DNA of 64,000 nt from Thozetella sp. PMI_491 (GCA_021432635.1 MU270030.1:557823-621822), one strand, 5' to 3'; positions 10,497-21,161 are shown, counted from the stretch's first letter. The notes: a model not told the origin generated them from the sequence alone. Numbers and translations are program-made.

Positions 10497-13220
10497 TCAG
10501 TCATCCTCGATATCGTCATCACTGAGCACCAGACTCTCCACGGGTAAGCTCGCGCTGACTGATGCTTCGCTCTGTAAACTTTGCTTTCTGAGCATCGCCA
10601 CGACGCTCTTCTTCCGGGGGCTAGCCTCGTCCGTCGGCTTGTCCGTAGCCCAGCCTTCGCCAGCCACCCCACCATTCTCGTCCTGCTCATCATCGGAAGC
10701 GTCGTCCGTCTTGGGCGGACCTATGCCTTGGAACGAGACCATGCGGTCAAGATCTCGAACGCGGAGCGTGCCAAAAGAGCAGCGCTTGCGCCTCGCGATA
10801 TGAGTCATGTAAGGGAGGCGTTCGAGCAGCATCTCTCCCCGAGCTGCGGTTCCGAGGGACAGCAGCGGCGCGGCTACCGGCTCCTCGGGGTCCTTTTGGC
10901 GAGGCTGCCCGAGAGTCTGATGCGAGTTCTTTTGGCTGGTGGCTAAGTCGCTGGCATTGCCGCTGTTAGATTTGCCGCGCAGAAAGGCAGCAGATCCATT
11001 GGTGACATTCGAGGTCTTCGAGCCACCTGCATGCGGTGCCAACCCATCCTCGCCCTTGAGCATCTTCGTGGCCCACATGTCGATGAGCGTCTCCAGCTCT
11101 TCCTTCGTACGCCATAACTTGATGCTGGTAGGGAAGAACATCTTGAACGCGTCTCCGCCCCCTCTCCCGCCGGTCGGATGAGTCTGCCGGCGGACGGGGT
11201 GCGGCAGGGAGAAAAGGAGACCGCGAACCGCCACGTGAAAGGCCATCTCGTCCTGTCGAAGCACATGGCTCCCCGAATCCTTGCCGAGATGTCCACCGGG
11301 ATATCCCTTGCCGCCGAAAAAGATGTCCCACGAGGGAGCGAGCAGGTCGGCTTCAGAGAGGTACTCTAAGCATTCATTGACGTAGTCCACCGATGAATTC
11401 ATGTCCTGAGGCCCAGCTTCGCACGAGAGGAGGTAGTTCTCGTGCAGTGCGGATATGAAGGTGCCAATGTCGGTCCCTGTCTCGTCGATCAGGCTATCCA
11501 CGGCCACCTGGGACGGTTTTGGGCGCGACCGGTGAGCAATGTAGTCCGGCAGAGCCTCAGCCATGGCACCAGCAGACCCGCTCGGATATGACTGCTCCTC
11601 CCTCTTGTTGTAGACGGCCTTGCCGACGGCATGGAAGATTCCCAGGCTCGCCTCGCGCTGCGAGATCAGCTCAAGGCTCTCCTGCTCTCCTTTCGTCAAG
11701 GCCGGAACGTCCTTGGCCCCCCTCTTTGGTTTCGTAAATGCAACTTTTGCACCCCAGTCCGTGTCGTCGTCACCCTTCACGCACAGAAACTCGAGCGAGG
11801 AAATGGCACTCCGTATATCCCCTATTTCGCCGAGGCGTTTGAGCACCAAGGGTCCCGGCGTTCGCCGTCGGCCGGATTTTCGGGCTTCCTTTTGCACCAC
11901 CAACTCCAAGGCCTTCGCGAGAAGCGATGGCGCAATCGGGTTGAACTCGAAGACGGCCGAGCCGGGATGCCGGAGAATCTCAGGCCCGAGGAGGCGGTGC
12001 GCCGTGAAGCTGTCCGCCGAAGCCGAGGTCGTAGTTAGCAGAGTCTCTGAGATAACCATGACTACGGGAATAACAGGGTCTGCGCCCGCCATCTGGCTAA
12101 AAGCGGCGAGTGACGGCGTATTGGTTGCCAGGAACTGCAAGATGGTGTTTCGGAACGACCTCAGCGCACTGGACGATCGCATAAAGGTGTTTGGGAACTC
12201 CTCGATCAGAATGACGCGGCGACCCGAGTCATCTGTGAGATTGGCTTCAACTCCCAAAGACTCGTCCTCGTCCAGGTCGAGCTGGCCGAACTTGCCGCCT
12301 CTACCTAGGAACTCGTCAAACTGCGCCGAGGCAGACTGGAACCCTAGCGTGGCACCGAATGTGCTCGTAGGGTTCCTCCACTCGAGCACCTCGAGCTGCA
12401 TCTCGCGGGCTAACAGCTGTAGCGTCGTCGTCTTGCCCGTTCCAGCCGCGCCCTTGAGGATCAGCAGCCGCTGCCGCGTGCGGCCCGAGACCGCATCCTC
12501 CAGCCACTTGCGCACATCCGCCACCTTCTTCTTGTGCACAGCCAACTCATCGAGGTTGGCGGGCGCGAAGCGCTCCGACCAGGGCCGTGAATCGTCATAG
12601 GCATGGCCTGCGGCGGGAGGTTTCTGCGTCTTGATGAACCGCGCGCTGGTCGTGGAGCTCGACGGCGCTGGTTGGGAGCCGCTTTTGAATCTCTTCTGCG
12701 CGTTCTGGGCAGCCTTCCCCACAATGCTCGTGCTCCCGGCTTTGGTAAGCACTACTTCGTCGTCCGAGATGGGGTCGTTGAAGTCTTCGAGGTCGATGTC
12801 GCCAATGGCCTCCTTCCCGCCGTTGGACTGGGCCTGGGACTGGCTCTTTTGGGCTTGCTTCGAGAACAGCGTCAATAGGTCGGCCGTCTTTCCCTTATCC
12901 TCTAGCTTGAGCTTCTTGGTTCGGGACTTGTCGGGGCTCGTGCTGGGGCTTTTGGTGGACGCTTTCCCGGGGCGGGAGCGCGTCAGTAGCGAAGGCGCGG
13001 GGATGGCATCAGTGCTGGCCGTCGAGCGCGTACTCTTCTTTCGCAGCGGGCTCGGCGAGGCGGTCGTGGCGCGCGGGTTGGCAGCATTGGAGGTCGAGGC
13101 GGGCGAGGGCACCAGGTAGCGGGTCAGGGTGTTTTTCTTGGAAGGCGTGCCGGTCTCTTCAGCCTCGGACTCGTCGTCGTCCACCACGTTCCTTTTCCGT
13201 CGCTTCGCAGGCGGCGCCAT
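10497..13220 (-). CDS. rad17: RAD17/Rad24-type checkpoint clamp loader
   Basis: The large subunit of the alternative RFC that loads the 9-1-1 clamp at damaged DNA and activates the ATR/Mec1 checkpoint in the nucleus. It is a single exon of 907 residues. An N-terminal disordered Ser/Thr/Lys-rich region (with PPAKRRKR right after the start, a likely nuclear signal) is followed by the family sequence PWSERFAPANLDELAVHKKK, Walker A GAAGTGKTTT (~257-266) and a Walker-B-like VILIEEFPN strand. The C-terminal third keeps RLPYMTHIARRK and ends in an acidic tail (SDDDIEDD). The frame is open for 21 codons upstream, but the first ATG is at 13220. The long coding region has no intron, unlike most neighbours. 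Transcription is convergent with prefoldin 5. Confidence 0.93.
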   Translation of the reverse strand: MAPPAKRRKRNVVDDDESEAEETGTPSKKNTLTRYLVPSPASTSNAANPRATTASPSPLRKKSTRSTASTDAIPAPSLLTRSRPGKASTKSPSTSPDKSRTKKLKLEDKGKTADLLTLFSKQAQKSQSQAQSNGGKEAIGDIDLEDFNDPISDDEVVLTKAGSTSIVGKAAQNAQKRFKSGSQPAPSSSTTSARFIKTQKPPAAGHAYDDSRPWSERFAPANLDELAVHKKKVADVRKWLEDAVSGRTRQRLLILKGAAGTGKTTTLQLLAREMQLEVLEWRNPTSTFGATLGFQSASAQFDEFLGRGGKFGQLDLDEDESLGVEANLTDDSGRRVILIEEFPNTFMRSSSALRSFRNTILQFLATNTPSLAAFSQMAGADPVIPVVMVISETLLTTTSASADSFTAHRLLGPEILRHPGSAVFEFNPIAPSLLAKALELVVQKEARKSGRRRTPGPLVLKRLGEIGDIRSAISSLEFLCVKGDDDTDWGAKVAFTKPKRGAKDVPALTKGEQESLELISQREASLGIFHAVGKAVYNKREEQSYPSGSAGAMAEALPDYIAHRSRPKPSQVAVDSLIDETGTDIGTFISALHENYLLSCEAGPQDMNSSVDYVNECLEYLSEADLLAPSWDIFFGGKGYPGGHLGKDSGSHVLRQDEMAFHVAVRGLLFSLPHPVRRQTHPTGGRGGGDAFKMFFPTSIKLWRTKEELETLIDMWATKMLKGEDGLAPHAGGSKTSNVTNGSAAFLRGKSNSGNASDLATSQKNSHQTLGQPRQKDPEEPVAAPLLSLGTAARGEMLLERLPYMTHIARRKRCSFGTLRVRDLDRMVSFQGIGPPKTDDASDDEQDENGGVAGEGWATDKPTDEASPRKKSVVAMLRKQSLQSEASVSASLPVESLVLSDDDIEDD

Positions 13221-13725
13221 TGCGAAGTCTGCAGCTGCGCAGTTTGGGTCATTTGTCAAGAACCGCGATGCATCCAGGCCCAAATTCGAAACAGTGTTGC
13301 CACGGGCGGTTGGCCCTGGTGCCTTGTAGTTGAGAGGCTCGATCCGGAAGGCTCAATCGAACTCTGACCCAAACACCACAACAGTGGAGCCAAGCTGAGC
13401 CAGCCAGGAGCTCAGCCTTGTTTAGGAACCCTCAAGCCTGGTCACGTCGGTTCTAACCCTAACCCTCGTATACCGCCCCTGAGTAATTGTCAACAACCCG
13501 AGAGCGATCATTACAAGCAGAGTATAACACTCGGATAGAAGGGCTGGTCCAAAAGTCTATATTCATTGGAGCTTCTTCAATCATCTTGATTGGGTTCTTG
13601 TGTCCCCCGAGCAGGGTGGGAGTCCGGCTCTTGGCGTTAAGGAGTCGGCTTCATAAACATCTATATATACTCGGTAGGCGCAACTAGACTTCTCGTAGCG
13701 TGGTGCTGCTGGTGTCACGAGAAAA
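13221..13725. other. spacer 5' of RAD17 and 3' of RPE
   Basis: About 0.5 kb that must contain the RAD17 promoter and the RPE 3' end, as both genes run leftward. It holds a telomere-like CTAACCCTAACCC motif at about 13454-13466. Nothing else stands out. Confidence 0.6.
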
Positions 13726-14676
13726 TCATAGCTTTCCAGCCCTCTTATCAACCGTTTCCCGCAGTACGGCGATGACCTCTGCGGGATCCTTCGCTCCGAA
13801 CACAGCACTCCCGGCAACAATCACGTTCGCACCGGCATCTGCCGCCTGGTCAATCGTCAACGGTCCTAATCCGCCGTCAACCTCGATATTCAGATCGGGG
13901 TAACGTTTCCTCAGCTCCTGGACCTTGGGCAGCTCCGAAGCCATGAACTTCTGGCCACCGAACCCGGGCTCGACCGTCATCACGAGGACCATCTGCGAAG
14001 CAGTCAGTTTAGGCTCTGCCGCTTAAAGCCTCGCTTCTTCCGATACTCACATCAGGCCGTTCTTTCTCGTTGGGGTTGTCCAGAAGCTCCCACAAGACAT
14101 CCACTTTGGTTGCCGGCTTGATGGCGATCCCAGCCAGTAGCCCCTGGTCATGGATATATCGGATCAGCTCGCGCGGGCTCGTCTTCAGCTCCGAGGTTCC
14201 CTCAGGGCTCTCGGCGGCGCTCGAGAAAGCAGCCTCGTAGTGGAAGCAGTACAGATCGCACCCGGCCTTCTTGAACTCCTTGACCCACTTCTTGGGCTAC
14301 GGACAGCGAGCAACCGTCAGCATCAGGCCAGAGCCCCCGATACGGCCAGATCTCGATCTCGACAAAGGGCGAAATACCTCGGCGATCATCATGTGGCAGT
14401 CGAAAGTGCCTTTTCCGTAGTTCTGCGGGGGCCGGTCGACGTGAGTTCGGATCTTAGCCACCACCGGAGGTCCGAAGGTCAAGTTCGGTACGAAGTGGCC
14501 GTCCCTGAAGGTCGCAGTCAGCTATCGCCTTCGGGTTTGGTCTCCGGGACGGACACGAACATGATGTCGACGTGGAGCCAGTCAGCGCCCCTCTCGATGG
14601 TCTTCGCGCAATCCTCGCCCAGGTTGGCGAAGTCGGCCGACAGAATCGACGGTGCAATGATCGCTTTGGGTGCCAT
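13726..14676 (-). CDS. rpe1: Ribulose-phosphate 3-epimerase
   Basis: Interconverts D-ribulose 5-phosphate and D-xylulose 5-phosphate in the non-oxidative pentose phosphate pathway of the cytosol. Four exons fit: 14676-14561, 14504-14378, 14296-14051 and 13992-13726, giving 251 residues. The TIM-barrel motifs are in order: [12 protein letters not shown], the metal site HVDIMDGHFVPN (H35, D37), CHMMIAEP with a second metal histidine, [19 protein letters not shown] with a catalytic aspartate, and [15 protein letters not shown], the phosphate-binding loop. The first intron uses a weak donor (GTTCGT) but restores the invariant IMDGHF exactly. Length is slightly above the 220-240 usual for the family. 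It shares a 480-bp divergent upstream region with the AflY-like gene, though no functional link is known. Confidence 0.95.
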
Positions 14677-15155
14677 GGTCGTCTGCGGAGCTTCCGGAGC
14701 CGACAGGAGGCCAATTGTGCTGGTTGAGGTCTCGATCGTGGTCGGGAAGCCGAGAGGGTGTGTTGCATAAAACCCTCGAGTCGCGGATAATATTGGTGGG
14801 GGAGGGGCAGCAACGCCGGCGGGTCTCCTACGTATAAGGCATCCCCACCTACAAGACCCATGACGTCGGAAGAGGTCCGAACGGAATGGAACGATAGTCC
14901 TCCGTTATCGATACGGGAACCCCGTTGTGGCTGCTCAACGGTCCCCATCCCCTGTGACCAGCCCACTGGCATCACCGTCTAGGTCGATGCTCGCCTCCCC
15001 AACAAATCGCCGAGCTCAGTTTTGACGACATATTGTGCCACAGTTCAAGAGAGGATTTCCCCTCATCTTAGCCTCGATCTAGCTTTGCGCCCCTCTCCTT
15101 GCGAGAAAGCTGGACGTCTTGCTTAGGAGCAGTTCAATTGAAGGATCAACATACA
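14677..15155. promoter_or_regulatory. divergent intergenic region, RPE / AflY-like gene
   Basis: The start codons of two divergently transcribed genes flank this 479-bp interval, so it should carry both promoters. No specific operator was recognised. Confidence 0.55.
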
Positions 15156-16439
15156 ATGACGATGCTCCGCTACGTCCCGTTGGTCAACCGCCTGGTGTCG
15201 TCCGGCGAGCTGGAGGCCCAGAGCATTGACATACCGCCCGTGGAGGTGCACGACGTGGAGACGGCGCCGGACAAGCGGCCGCGGACACTTAAGCATTTGC
15301 TCCGGGCCAACCACGTGAATCACTCCATCATTTACCACGACTTGCGCTTCGACAATCACACGCCCCACATACTCTCATCTGCGTACCTGCTGGGTGCCAC
15401 CTCGCAGCAGCTGTACCGCATCTACGAGGAAGAGGACAAGGTTCTGGACCCCTGGGTAGAGTCCCCGTCTGAAATCCTGCAGGAGGACTGGCGGGACTAT
15501 CTGGGCGACAAACATTACCAACGCGCCTACGTCGACTTTTTCGAGGATGCGCTGGCGCTGCGGCACCAGTACGACTGGAAGAGGGTGGTAGAAGAGTACA
15601 TGTTTAAGGGCGATGAACCCCTCGTGAACGGACTCATCGGCGGCCTCGGACACCCGCTCATCCACCTCGGCTATGCCTACGAGATGAACAGCAAGGAGAT
15701 CGCCACTGAGGCCCTCGGTCTCGCTGCCGTGCAGTATAACTACTTCCACAGATACCTGGACGACAAGTCCTACACCAAGCCGGCGCCCTTCAGCTCCACG
15801 TCTATTCGGGATCTCCTCGCCAAGCTCGGGAAGGACGAGCGCTTCGATGATCTCTTCAAGGAGCCCGGGTTCGACAACATCGACCCCCTCTTCGAGAAGC
15901 ACGAGGCGCTCATTTTAGAATACTGGAATGCATGGACCATCAGTGACCCGGCGAAACAGTTCCAAGAGTCCCAGGAAGCGGCTGTCGCCCTCCTCATTGA
16001 GACGGTTGCGCCCGGGACGCATGCGTACAACTTCTTTACCTGCCACCTCCTCACCACGAGCCATGCGGTGCGGATTCTGCTGCCGTTCATTCCAGCGAAA
16101 TTCCATATCAGCCTCGTGAGAGAGTGGTGGCTCCTGACCTTGGCTGTGTATATCGCCGAGCTGCGGCCCAAGATCGACCCAGACAACCTGCCAAGCAACC
16201 TAGGAGGCAGGAACTGGAACTACGTCGTGGACAAGGCGCTCAACTCGTCCTACTCGTCCGACGCTCATTATGTCAAGAGTGAGTGCCGTCCACCGGCAGG
16301 CCAGGAACGTGAGGCTAACCGATCAACAGCAATCCGGGCAATTAGGGAAGCGGCTAGGACGTGGGGGGACGTCCACGAGCGCTACTTAGCTGCTGCCATC
16401 AGGTTTGTCGATGACTTCCAAGGATGGGTACATGGATGA
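15156..16439 (+). CDS. Questin-oxidase-like (AflY/DUF4243) protein
   Basis: Belongs to the fungal family of AflY/HypX and questin oxidase (GedK), which act in oxidative ring cleavage of anthraquinone-type polyketides. Exons 15156-16278 and 16330-16439 give 410 residues. Family landmarks are the N-terminal His-containing segment (NHSIIYHDLRFDNHTPHILSSAYLLGA, read here as residues ~45-75), the central GLGHPLIHLGYAYE with its conserved His pair, and the C-terminal AIREAARTWGDVHERYLAAAIRFV helix. The 51-nt intron has a strong GTGAGT donor and CAG acceptor, yet it is a multiple of three and contains no stop, so retention would give a 427-residue form. The frame extends upstream of 15156 without an ATG. 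Many family members lie outside gene clusters and have no assigned substrate, and no polyketide synthase is in this window. The exact reaction is unknown. Confidence 0.85.
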   Translation: MTMLRYVPLVNRLVSSGELEAQSIDIPPVEVHDVETAPDKRPRTLKHLLRANHVNHSIIYHDLRFDNHTPHILSSAYLLGATSQQLYRIYEEEDKVLDPWVESPSEILQEDWRDYLGDKHYQRAYVDFFEDALALRHQYDWKRVVEEYMFKGDEPLVNGLIGGLGHPLIHLGYAYEMNSKEIATEALGLAAVQYNYFHRYLDDKSYTKPAPFSSTSIRDLLAKLGKDERFDDLFKEPGFDNIDPLFEKHEALILEYWNAWTISDPAKQFQESQEAAVALLIETVAPGTHAYNFFTCHLLTTSHAVRILLPFIPAKFHISLVREWWLLTLAVYIAELRPKIDPDNLPSNLGGRNWNYVVDKALNSSYSSDAHYVKSECRPPAGQEREANRSTAIRAIREAARTWGDVHERYLAAAIRFVDDFQGWVHG

Positions 16440-17033
16440 AGCGCTGCTTTGCCGCTGGCCAGTTGTACCGATGGGAAGTGTACATGTGCATTCGTATATA
16501 ACGACTATGAAACAAATTGCCGACATGGAGGTTTCGCCAGGACACCACGCAAACGCTCAAGCCGCTAAGACCCGAAAGCTTTACCTAGCGGTAATGAAGG
16601 GGATCAACCCAAGATCGAGGTGTGTTCATTTGCAATTGGCACAAAATTATATGCATGACCAACCTAGCTTGTTAGCCTATCTTAGCCTGTTAGCCAGTAG
16701 ATACTGGAGTCACAACTCAGCTCGGGTTAATCTTTCTCTGTAGTAACAACTCAGCTCAGGTTAATCTTTCTCTGTAGTAGAGGCGCCCTAGTCTGTGATA
16801 TCGGTGCTCAGTTCTGCGAGTCCCTCGCTGTGTTTAGTCCCTACGAGATGTTGCTAGATTCCATTTACCAGTACAACCCGTGGAGTGAGTACCAGGCATC
16901 CCAAGAACTAACTCTCTACGAGGTTGGGACAACTCGCTTGGTCTTGAAGCTATGCACACTAGCGACTATATATATACGCCGTGTGCTGAGAACAACAACT
17001 GCTGCTTCTAGAGCGTCGTGCTTCACAACTGGC
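16440..17033. other. convergent 3' spacer
   Basis: Lies between the 3' ends of the AflY-like gene and the class V PLP gene. It carries two copies of a 34-bp repeat, listed separately. No gene was seen. Confidence 0.55.
16712..16779. repeat. 34-bp tandem repeat, two copies
   Basis: Two adjacent 34-bp units, starting at 16712 and 16746, differ at one position (G in the first, A in the second). Each begins ACAACTCAGCTC and ends TCTCTGTAGTA. The near-identity points to a recent local duplication. Confidence 0.9.
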
Positions 17034-18501
17034 TTACTGCTTCCGTGAGAGCACTTTATCTATCGCCACGATCAAGCCCTTCACCTCCTCGACTGCCATC
17101 CCGGTATTAGTCTCGTTCTCTGCTGACTGGATGGGCAGAGAAGCTCACCTGTATTGTAGTGAACCATGCTCACTCTTATCACACCTTCTTTGCTAAGCTT
17201 TAGTATCTCCTCCACCAACCTCACCGAGTAGAACGATCCCCAGCGAAAGCCAAAGTTCGTATCCTTCTCAACCTGTTCCACCAGCTCCCGCGAGCTCCAG
17301 CCGTCGATGGTGAAACTGATGGTTGGGACCCTGACAGCTGAGTCGGCACTCGTTTCGCCCCAGACGGTAATATCTCCTCGCGAATTGAGATAGTTCAGCA
17401 GAGTCTCCTGGAGAAGACTCTCTTGGATAATGATGCCATCCCATTTGGAAGGGCCTGTGGCAGGATTCAGGTACTCGAGCACCGGAGGGACGCCGTAGAC
17501 TAGCTCATAGCTAGCACCAGCCAGGCCAATCTTGTTTACAAGAGTCTTGTGAGGGTTAAAGAAGTGGCCTAGAGACGTCATCTGCTCCTGAGCCTTGGTG
17601 CTGGCATAGAGCATCGAGATGTGCGGCCCGTAGACCTATGGTCGTCAGCTCATTCGCGACAGGAGACGATGTATGAGTCTTTACCTTATACCATGAGAAG
17701 GCGTAAAAGTCGACTCCCAACTCCTTCACGTCAATCTTACGGTGGGGAGCGTACGCCACCGCATCAACCGCTACGAGCGTGTCGGGGTTGTTGGCATGCG
17801 CAACCTGGGCGATGGCCTTGATATCTTGAATGGTACCCAGGATGTTGCTCGCATGGGTGAGAGTGACCAGGCGCGTCTTGGGGCCGAGCAGGCCCTTCAG
17901 GTCCTCAGCTAGGAGCTTCGGGTTGGTTTTCGCATCGGGGCGGGAGGCGTTCGGCATCCACCACTTGAGCTGCAGGTTCTGACGCTTCGCCAGATCAACC
18001 CACGAGGCAATATTGGCCTCGTGATCGACGGCGGAGACGACAATCTCGTCGCCTGCGTCGAAGTTAAGGGTGAAAGACAGCAGGCGGAAGAGAGTCGTCG
18101 TGGAGGCGCCCAGGACTGGGAAGATCGTTAGACTCTCCCGCGCCCGCGCCCGCGCATGTCGTACAAGGCGAGGGAATGCAGCAGCTCACCGATTTCGTCC
18201 TCCGCAGCGTTGACATATTTTGCCGCTGCTGCTTGTCCTTCATCGTAGCGCTCCGTCGACCGCTGGCCTATCCGGTAGCTGGCGCCAAGCTGGACGTTGG
18301 TAGTGAGGAGGTAGTCATGGATCCTCCAAAGAACAGTGAGTCTCTTCCCCCACGAAGATGGGGACCGTCGTGCGAGCCTTACCGTTCTGCCACGGTGCCC
18401 AGCGCTTGGCTGCCACCGGCGTTATCGAAGTATACCTGGTCCCCTTTCAATGCGGGGAACCGGCCCCTCACATCGTCAATGTTGAAAGCTTCGGTAGCCA
18501 T
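17034..18501 (-). CDS. Class V PLP enzyme, cysteine-desulfurase-like
   Basis: A fold-type I PLP enzyme of the aminotransferase class V / SufS-like group. Five exons fit: 18501-18383, 18323-18190, 18115-17685, 17635-17149 and 17092-17034, giving 409 residues. Sequence landmarks are VYFDNAGGSQ near the N-terminus, GASTTTLFR (cofactor phosphate region), SAVDHEANIASW (aromatic-stacking histidine), VAVDAVAYAPH (the aspartate that contacts the pyridine nitrogen) and FSWYK, whose Lys228 is the likely Schiff-base lysine. The C-terminal domain ends RVSMVHYNT-VEEVKGLIVAID. There is no obvious mitochondrial targeting signal, and the mobile-loop cysteine of true cysteine desulfurases is not evident. It is therefore probably not Nfs1; a lyase, desulfurase or epimerase on an unknown amino acid is as likely. 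It converges tail to tail with the AflY-like gene. Confidence 0.88.
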
Positions 18502-19250
18502 GGTGGATCTCTTGGTCTAGGTCGCTAAAGCAACCAGGGTCGTGGGCGCAGGTATACACTTCGGTATAGCGAAAGTTGGCTATGAGCATGTAAGATAACA
18601 ACCTTTGGATACCTAGTTGATCGAGGCGGGGGTATGGGGCACCGTTGAGAGCCACAACAGCCGTCGCTTCGTTCCGGTCTTGGGCCGGCACTAAACGCCA
18701 AACCGAACTGAAAGCGGAGACACGGTCGGGCGGCAACGAAGGCCAGAGATAGCACGAAGACCCGCAAAGGCCCAAAGGTGGCCGGTGAAGATATTGTTAG
18801 TCAAAGGATAGTATCCTACTTTGGTAGAACCATTCCTCGCACATAACTGCCAACAGCCCCGATAACATCTAGATCTAGGATTCGGGCCAAGAAAGGGCTG
18901 GGCAATAGAGAGAAGAAGATGTATATCCATGGAGCTATTTCATTGGTGTTTGTGGCCAAGGGAAGAGATACGGGCGTTGTAGCAGTCTCGCGCGTTGTCG
19001 TGGCCATTTGGATGGCGATTACAGTGTATGCTCTAGCCTCATGCCGTATCTTTGTTTCTTCTTGTGTTCCTTGGGCCTCTGTAGCTTATCTCAAAACGAT
19101 TAACCCACGGCGTGAGGTAGCGGTGTTGGTCTAAGAGAGCCCTCTCCTGTTCTAACGTAGCCTTGCTGCTGGTCGAGGGTGGTCTCAGCTTTTCTTAGGT
19201 AGCTGTGTTGGGTTTATGGGTGGTTGATGTTGTTTGGTTGTCAGAACAAC

Positions 19251-19320
19251 ACACCCACGCACATTAACACACACTAACACAAACGCACAACGGTTCACAC
19301 ACACACATACACACTCACCA
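19251..19320. repeat. CA-rich microsatellite
   Basis: Imperfect (AC)n and ACACAC/CACTAAC stretches over about 70 bp. This is simple-sequence DNA in an intergenic interval. Confidence 0.8.
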
Positions 19321-19639
19321 GTACTTCTTAAGGGAGTGAGGCGCCGGGAAAGGTCGTCAATTACGCAAATGCAAAATATAATACTGAGGATTTCGCATCT
19401 TTAGTATTTTAGGGTTCAACTCTTCTAGCATGCAAACCAAAACAGCTCTTGCGATCCAATTACTTACATCTTTTGCTCCACCCTACTAGTAACCACCTGC
19501 ATCATTGAACAGATCAAGGCCGTCTCTCAGCTTCACAGTGGTCCAGTCTCAGGCCCCCAGGGGAAAAAAAAGCTTGTAATCTGATACTGATCCTCTTCAC
19601 CTCCCTCCTCAGGTACATCTATCTCTGGAACCGTCCTGA

Positions 19640-20120
19640 GTGAATTAGTACCGCATCAGTGTTCCATCAGGTGCTCTTCGTCTGCCTTCTCGGCGCCATC
19701 CTCTCCATTGCGGCCTTGAGCTAATACTTCATCATAGTACTTTGTCGGGTCCTCTTACCTGGATGCTCGACTGCCATTTTAGTTGGTTTGCTTGCCACTC
19801 GGCCACCATCCTCTCGACGGCAGCTGTGACCCAATGGGACACCACAGTGGTCGACCGAGTCCTCTCTCGGACCTCTCAGCTGCCATCTAAGTCGATATCA
19901 CACCGTAGAGGTGCATACGGCCATTCTTGCTTGCCTCTCTGCCACCCTCCCAAGTCAATACCGCATCCCAGCGGTCCACCAGGTCCTCTTGCCTATTCTT
20001 ATCCCGCAGCCTGACTCCGTACCACATCCTGTGGCTGATACTGGGCCCCTCTTACGCCAGTGCCACGTTCAAGTGTTCCATGCCGGCACTCTCTCGTCCA
20101 ATACCACATGAAAACGCTCT
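19640..20120. repeat. diverged interspersed direct repeats
   Basis: A pattern of a CGCATC- or ACCACA-like start, a GTG/GGTC core and then AGGTCCTCTT followed by GCC recurs with drift near 19650, 19730, 19840, 19960 and 20025. The copies near 19650 and 19960 are the most alike. Spacing is uneven (60-110 bp), so it resembles an old minisatellite or a decayed duplicated element. It was read by eye; the alignment was not computed. Confidence 0.4.
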
Positions 20121-21161
20121 TTGACTGCCTCTCGGTTCCCAGGCGGAAGCTCAAATCATCGTCTACAGCCTCATGTCGACCTAGCTCTGTTAAACTTCCG
20201 GCCTTTATCTCGTGGGAATCCCGACGACGCCGGCGGCTGGGTTCAGGAATCTGGAAGCGGGTCCTGCAAGAGAAACCCATTGGAGAATGGTGGCGAGAAG
20301 AGGAATCGGCAATCGGCAGACTTGACCCAACACCTTGGCAGCCCGACCACACCACTTCTATTTCCGGCCTCCTCCTACCCCCTACTGCCAGCAGGCTCTC
20401 GACGCGCACTTGGCTTTGGAGAGAGCTAGCGGTGGCCGGGTCGTGATCGCCTGCTAATCTCCCCAGGATGCCGGCTCTCTGTAGATGGTGTGTCTAGCAG
20501 CCGGAATCAGTGCCAACGGAAAGAGCGAGTCCCTATCTCCGGAAGCAGGCTGCTCGTCGGGGGGGCACTAGGACGGCGTCTAAAGCAGGCGCCGGGCGAG
20601 GGCGAGGAGGGCATATTGCATGAATGCTATATAGCTCGTCCCACCTTTGGTGCAGCGGCCAATGCTTCGGAGCAGCAACCCTCTCGACAGCCGGCCCGTC
20701 CTACTCGTCCTACTCGTCCTACTCGACGTGCCAAATCCATTCGGTCCTCTGGCCCCTTGCCCTGCCCTGCCCTATTTCCATGCCCTCCCTTGTAGGCGCG
20801 GTCCTGCGAATGGTACCGGCGCTTGGGGCCTTATGCGCCTCTGGCTGCCGTCTCACTCGCCGAGCGCATGTCCCGCGAATTCGATTGCACAGAAATCGCT
20901 GGCTCCAGAAACCGCGCCAGTGAGTCCGCAGCGTCTGGGAGGGTGGTGCCATCCAACCAATAGTGGACCGTAGCGGCGGGGTTCAGGGGGGGTCCATGCT
21001 CTGGCGACCGACTTTTGGGTCGTTTCTTGTGGGGGTGAAATTTTGGAGCTCAGACTTTTAAGAGATCAGTCGATTTTCCGCCTCCGGGGCCTTCACCTCC
21101 CCAGGCGCACAACTCTCGCCGCCTCCAATTTTGCTGCCGCCGCGTCAATTGAGCTGCCAAG

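Larger units (their letters stand above)
18502..21161. other. 2.7-kb spacer with low-complexity and diverged repeats
   Basis: No supported gene was found. It should contain the promoters of the class V PLP gene (left, minus) and of the Tpa1/Ofd1 gene (right, plus), which are divergent. Inside are a CA-rich microsatellite (19251-19320) and a set of diverged repeats (about 19640-20120), both listed separately. Confidence 0.55.

Noticed and set aside
10498-13283. RAD17 start 21 codons further upstream
   Set aside because: The codon at 13283 is TTG, not ATG; the first ATG is at 13220 and is followed by a basic nuclear-signal-like stretch.
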